DNA from: Wurfbainia villosa
Lineage: Eukaryota; Streptophyta; Magnoliopsida; Zingiberales; Zingiberaceae
Assembly: GCA_025175895.1 (NCBI GenBank)
Contig: CM045990.1
Span: 56,297,704-56,361,703 of the forward strand
Length of the DNA: 64,000 nt
Direction of reading: 5' to 3'
The notes beneath the pieces are model-generated. The model was not told where the DNA came from. It did no database searches and saw only the letters and a list, made by a program, of their open reading frames with translations. Within the stretch, counting starts at the first letter, position 1. Each line of letters starts with the position of its first letter. Shown here in pieces: positions 59,860 through 64,000 of this stretch. The translations under genes and the position numbers were made by a program.

Positions 59860-60685
59860 AGTAAAGAATAAGAAGATGAAGTAGATGAAATGCAAAAAAT
59901 CGACGCCAGCAATCGAGACTCAGACACAAGATGTAACGTGGTTCGGAATAAGGATTCCTACTCCACGGAAGTGAACTTTCTCACCGGATGCAGTGCCTAA
60001 GCACTTTCACTATAAAGGTCCTCCTTTACGGAAAGTAAGTTTCCGAAGGTGAAGGAGAAAAACCTCTTACAGTGATCTCACAAGATGAGAAAAATACAAG
60101 AGATGTAACAACGACAGATCTCCGTCCTTCTTCTCCGGCGAGGCGGTTGTCGCTCTCCTTCTCCTCCTGCGTCCCCTTCTCTCTTGCTGGGTGGGAATAA
60201 TTGCGGATCTTTCTTTCCTCCTTGCTTCCTCCCTTTTATCTTCCTTTTTCCTTCATCGTAACGTCATGGGCTATCTCCATCGTACACGTAGTCATCCCCT
60301 CCACCTGGAGAATAATTCTGTTACAGATATGAGGAGTGAAGACTCCTTGGAATATTGCGTGGGACCTCCCAAGCCGTTGCCTAACACCTCTTCCTCTACT
60401 TTTCGGGTAACTAGGTTAGACTATCTCCCTCAATCATCCGCTTTGAGTGAAGCTAGCTTAGGCCTATAGCCCACGGGTGCCCTAGCCCTAGGGTTCCTCA
60501 TCAACCCGAACCAATTCCTCCTTTTCCCGTGCCAAACTTCCTTCATATCGATTAGGTTAAGTCGACCCTCTATCCATCCCATCGGCTTCTGGAATTATCT
60601 AGCTGAACCAATTCTTGTTCCACTCTTAGCGAAGTGTCTTCCGTCTCTTCTTTGCCGTGTCAATTACTTCTGCTAACTCTCTCGT

Positions 60686-60828
60686 ACCAATGACTTCTGA
60701 TATTCGTCCCCGAACCAATGACTTCTGATATTCGCGCCCGAACCAATGACTTCTGATATTCACGCCCGAACCAATGACTTTTGATATTCTCGCCCGAACC
60801 AATGACTTATATTCGCACCCGAACCATT
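60686..60828. repeat. 28-bp tandem array, about five units
   Basis: ACCAATGACTTCTGATATTC followed by (G/A/T)CGCCCGA recurs with starts at 60686, 60714, 60742, 60770 and 60798. The period is exactly 28 bp, then a shorter last unit follows. Confidence 0.92.
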
Positions 60829-61135
60829 CTACCTTTTCTCCCTTTGCTGAGCCGAATATTTTGGATCGGATCATGGGTCACCCGCTAACCCTTCTATCGG
60901 GAACTATATAGAAAAGGTACCAGCAGTATCATTAGTCAACCCCGAAAAATAGTCAAGCGAAGTTATAAGCTTGACTTTCCAAATGTACATAGAGTTTCTG
61001 ACCTATTCTTCATTTCTCAACTTAAATCCATCCGTTCCCTTATAACTCCCTTATGTATACTCAAGGAGGCCCGATGGGCTCATGGGCTCCGCTTCTCCTT
61101 CTCCTTTTGTGCAGTTGAATCGTCACGGAAAACTC

Positions 61136-61143
61136 TATATAAA
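61136..61143 (+). promoter_or_regulatory. TATA box upstream of gag-like gene
   Basis: TATATAAA stands about 160 bp before the ATG at 61303 in a GC-richer context, fitting a retroelement promoter. Confidence 0.5.
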
Positions 61144-61302
61144 CCCCTGCCTTCTCCTTTTAGGTATCATTTAGTGTGCTTAACAATCCAGCCTGTTCTC
61201 CTTTCGTGATTGTCACCGGCGGCGTTTCGGCGACCCAGTCCTTCCTTTCCCCACACGATTCTTCCTTAACCTCCGAGTAAGTGCTCTGCTTTGTTCACAC
61301 TC

Positions 61303-61905
61303 ATGGCTCCTAGGACCATCTCTTCACCCGCCTGGTATGAACATACCATAACCCAGTTAGATTGCAACCATTATTTCTTTAATATTAAGAACAACTACAT
61401 AGACCCCTCTATAAAATGTTGTTTCACGACTAAACTGCATCGGCCCCATAATCCTCCTCCCGGTTTGACATGTTTTTTCTCCGAACAATTTTTAACTACT
61501 ATCCTCTATTGCCGGTACAGTCTATTTGGACATTCTAAACTTCTATGGACTACCCCTGAACCAATTCACCCCCAACTCCTTTCGAATTTTATCGGGAGGC
61601 CATATAGTGTTTCAACACTTGAACCTCTCTTTAACCCCCGAAATATTCCATTGCTTCTTCCAATTAAAATCTTCCAAAGCAGGTCTCTTCTATTTATCTA
61701 AATTCTTGGTGAACCTGCCTACTTCCCACAAGGGCTGGGAAGAATTGTATTTCTTTGTACAACTTCCCGAGTCTCTACCTCATTCTGATACATGGAAGGT
61801 AGACCTTCCCGAATTGTCTCCCTTCCGGGAAATGAGGACCAAATGTCTCTTCCCGGAAGTGTATAGAGTATTAGGAGAGTTACATTATCGCCAAACCATC
61901 TAATA
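61303..61905 (+). pseudogene. Gypsy-type gag-like protein, frameshifted
   Basis: The ATG at 61303 opens MAPRTISSPAWYEH. Around 61520 the homology moves to another frame: LDILNFYGLPLNQFTPNSFR, ILSGGHIVFQHL, HCFFQLKSSKAG and SHKGWEELYFFVQ. This is the pattern of the plant 'putative gypsy type transposon' domain (Pfam PF04195 type; assigned from memory of the family, not by search). A stop follows near 61905. At least one frameshift makes it inactive. Confidence 0.6.
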
Positions 61906-62689
61906 GAAACTCCTTTTAAGCCACTTTCTGGATTGTCTCCTCTACCTTTCGACGACTTCGCTTGAGGTAGGGTGATACTTACCCGCAATATGACTTCTTT
62001 CTATGTTATTCATCTTTCTTATCAAGATATCTTGCAGATAATCTAATGCAAGGCTTTCGTGGAAGGGGAGGCGATCGAGGTCGCCAAGAAGAAGAAACCC
62101 CGACTAAAAGAGGTGACAAATCAATAGTGACTCTCATCCCCCCGGAAAAAGCTGCGGCTCACTAAGAAAGGAGCCTCAAGTTCATCGGCTCATCTCCCCT
62201 CGCCTTCGGACCAACCGGGGTTTCAGCCCCTAACCATTTATGAGCCAAGAAGAGGAGACACTACCTCATCTGCCCTTTCTCCCTCTCCTCAAGGAGGGGA
62301 TTCTCCCTCTTATTTTCTTCATTCCTCCCCCTCTACACAAAATTCACCCCCTCCTTCTCATGTGGAATCTCTCCAAGCTCCTGTCCCTTCCGACTCAAGA
62401 GCTACCCCTACCCCCCTTCGGCGTATCAGACCCCCACTTTCCTCTGAAGGGGAGGATCCTTCCCTTCCCATTCCTTCGAGGGCCACGTTGGGATCCCTGC
62501 TGAAGATTCGGCACCCCTCGAAGGTTAAATTTTTCAATCAGTCGGGCGTACAAGGCCCCTATGAGCAAGTAAGCAAGCTGCTGGAGGAGGTACCTTCTAT
62601 TTCTTCCTTCCCTCTAATATGCATCTTTATACATCGGCATATACTAACATTGATTTCCTTCTTCCAGGCCTCATCCTAGCACCACAACA

Positions 62690-63614
62690 TGGTAGTCCAG
62701 CTGGCTCGGTTCCAATCCAACGTGGAGACTCGCCATTTCGCATAGCATAGCGCAACAAAAGAGCTCGTTTGTTAAGCGAGCAAGAGGAAGGATGCGGACC
62801 TAAGGGCGATGTGAAGATGCAATGATGATGCGGCCCCGTCCGAAGCGAGAAGGAGGAGTTGCAACGAAAAAATGAAGAACTTGAACAGCGCCTCTTCTTG
62901 TAATCCAGTGAGCTGCAACAGGTAGATACCCTGACCCGTGAACTGAGGGAATATAAAGGGTATCTTGGGGACGCCATGATCAAAGCGGCTGACTCCTCGA
63001 CTATCATTATACAGCTTCAGCAAGAGCGCCACCGACTTAAACTGGAGCGTCAAACATGGGAAGCTACCAAGGAATCTTGTACAGAGAAATGTTAGGAGCT
63101 TTCCTCCATGGTGGCGGCACTTTCTCAAACTTTATCGCCGGTGGCTCAGCAACAGTCTACTCTCCATACAGAGTACTTTGAAGCTCTTTCATCTCTAGGA
63201 CGGCAAACTATACAGGCAGCCACCGAAAGAGATGCCCTGGCGGCTAAATTGACGGAAAGTCAAGCCCAAGTGGCTGAATGTCAAGACCAGCTGAAAGAGC
63301 AAGAAGCCGACCTCAAAGGACGCTATGTCAAGAAGGGAGTAAATTTATTCATATTAGGTTTTGAGGGTTCCTCGGCTCAAAATGCCGAACAAGGATACCC
63401 GCCTCCTGGCACGAACACTAGCTATTTAGATCCCACGGAGGCGCTAGCTAAGTGTCCGCCCGAACTCTTCGAGTTGAAATTTCTACTATTCTCCTTTTTG
63501 GTAATTTTGTCAATAGCCTCTCTTTTGCTTCTGAATGATGAATTTGTCCATATGTTTAGTTATCATCATCTTATCATGTTTCTTGATGGGTCGGGAATTC
63601 TGGACCAATTTTAA
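62690..63614 (+). pseudogene. Coiled-coil downstream part of the gag-like gene
   Basis: In the plus strand, charged heptad-like coding remains (LTRELREYKG, QLQQERHRLKLERQTWEATK, then AAKLTESQAQVAECQDQLKE in 63108-63614) are typical of the coiled-coil tail of PF04195-type proteins. A TAG near 63091 and other stops interrupt it. A Pro- and Ser-rich stretch at 62220-62540 lies between this and the N-terminal domain. Confidence 0.5.
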
Positions 63615-63705
63615 GCTACCCCTTTTTATATCGTTATCTCTTTTCCCGTATTGTATGGCGCAATCACCTTGTTGGTTCGGGCTTATTTGAGAGATCTTGA
63701 ATAAC

Positions 63706-63821
63706 ATTATTCACATCCGTCCCAATTTTGGTTCGGGAATCCGCTTGAAGTATCTTGCCTGATATTATTCACATCCGTCCGGATTTCGGCTCGGGGATTT
63801 GCTTTAAGTGACTCTTGCCTA
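63706..63821. repeat. 58-bp tandem duplication
   Basis: ATTATTCACATCCGTCC starts at 63706 and 63764. The following (T/C)GG(T/C)TCGGG.AT(C/T)(C/T)GCTT.AAGT is shared. Confidence 0.85.
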
Positions 63822-63962
63822 TTGGTTTTCCCCATTCCTTTTACTGCTTCGGAAACTGTATCAATCTCTTCGTCTTCTTCCCCTTTCCAAGAACTTCTGC
63901 CGTCGGTTTTCTTCCATTATAAATCATTGCCCTCCATGTCTTTGTCCTCCTATCTCACTATC

Positions 63963-64000
63963 ATGGCTTCAGAGGGACACCCCATCGAAATTTCTTCAAA
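63963..64000 (+). other. Possible start of another gag-like ORF, cut by window edge
   Basis: An ATG at 63963 opens MASEGHPIEISS and continues to the window edge. The context resembles the start of a second gag-like gene; too little is present to tell. Confidence 0.25.

Larger units (their letters stand above)
59860..61302 (+). mobile_element. LTR-like upstream region of a gypsy-type element
   Basis: The stretch includes AGATGTAACGTGGTTCGG and CCTACTCCACGG, wording often seen in plant LTRs, a C/T-rich region, a 28-bp tandem array and a TATA box (TATATAAA at 61136-61143) followed by GAG-like coding sequence. TG...CA ends, a primer-binding site and a second LTR were not found, so the LTR borders are unknown. 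Confidence 0.45.

Noticed and set aside
60686..60828. Regular 28-bp repeats as a CRISPR-like array
   Set aside because: There are no distinct spacers; the whole unit repeats, and the genome is a plant.
60626..60874. 82-codon repetitive minus-strand frame
   Set aside because: It is a read-through of the 28-bp tandem array.

Overview
The window is nuclear DNA of a flowering plant. It is AT-rich, its genes carry many GT-AG introns, and it encodes plant-specific families: Mediator MED14/SWP, a plant-type PP2C, an At3g27390-type membrane protein, a FAR1-related factor and cryptochrome 1. It also holds plant SINEs, an RTE LINE with a (TTG)n tail, and hAT and Mutator DNA elements. The wording of the proteins suggests a monocot, possibly Zingiberales, but this is an impression and was not tested.

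Layout. At 1-11.4 kb lies the 3' part of MED14 (+); a damaged RTE LINE sits in one of its introns. At 13.9-19.0 kb is a PP2C phosphatase (-, eight coding exons), convergent with MED14. At 21.4-25.2 kb is a multi-pass membrane protein (-, nine exons, one intron apparently GC-AG). At 28.7-36.5 kb is a single-pass membrane protein with a Cys-rich C-terminal domain (+, seven exons); its introns hold a 3.0-kb hAT transposon and a tRNA-derived SINE. At 38.7-41.0 kb is a FAR1-related sequence (FRS), intronless in its coding part. At 48.65-52.3 kb is a CRY1 gene (four exons) whose frame is broken twice, each time by one missing base. From 41 to 48.6 kb and from 52.9 kb to the right edge the DNA is almost all repeats: a near full-length RTE LINE, a 2.0-kb fold-back Mutator-like element with ~800-bp arms and a 9-bp target duplication, and gypsy-type gag-like remains.

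The five intact genes are unrelated housekeeping or signalling genes and do not form a functional cluster. MED14 serves Pol II transcription, PP2C dephosphorylation, FRS and CRY1 light-related signalling; the two membrane proteins have no established role that I can name.

I found no convincing new multi-gene system. The observations most worth checking are the two one-base lesions in CRY1, the fold-back element (a likely source of hairpin RNA), several insertions with readable target duplications, and the conserved, internally duplicated leader of the RTE elements.
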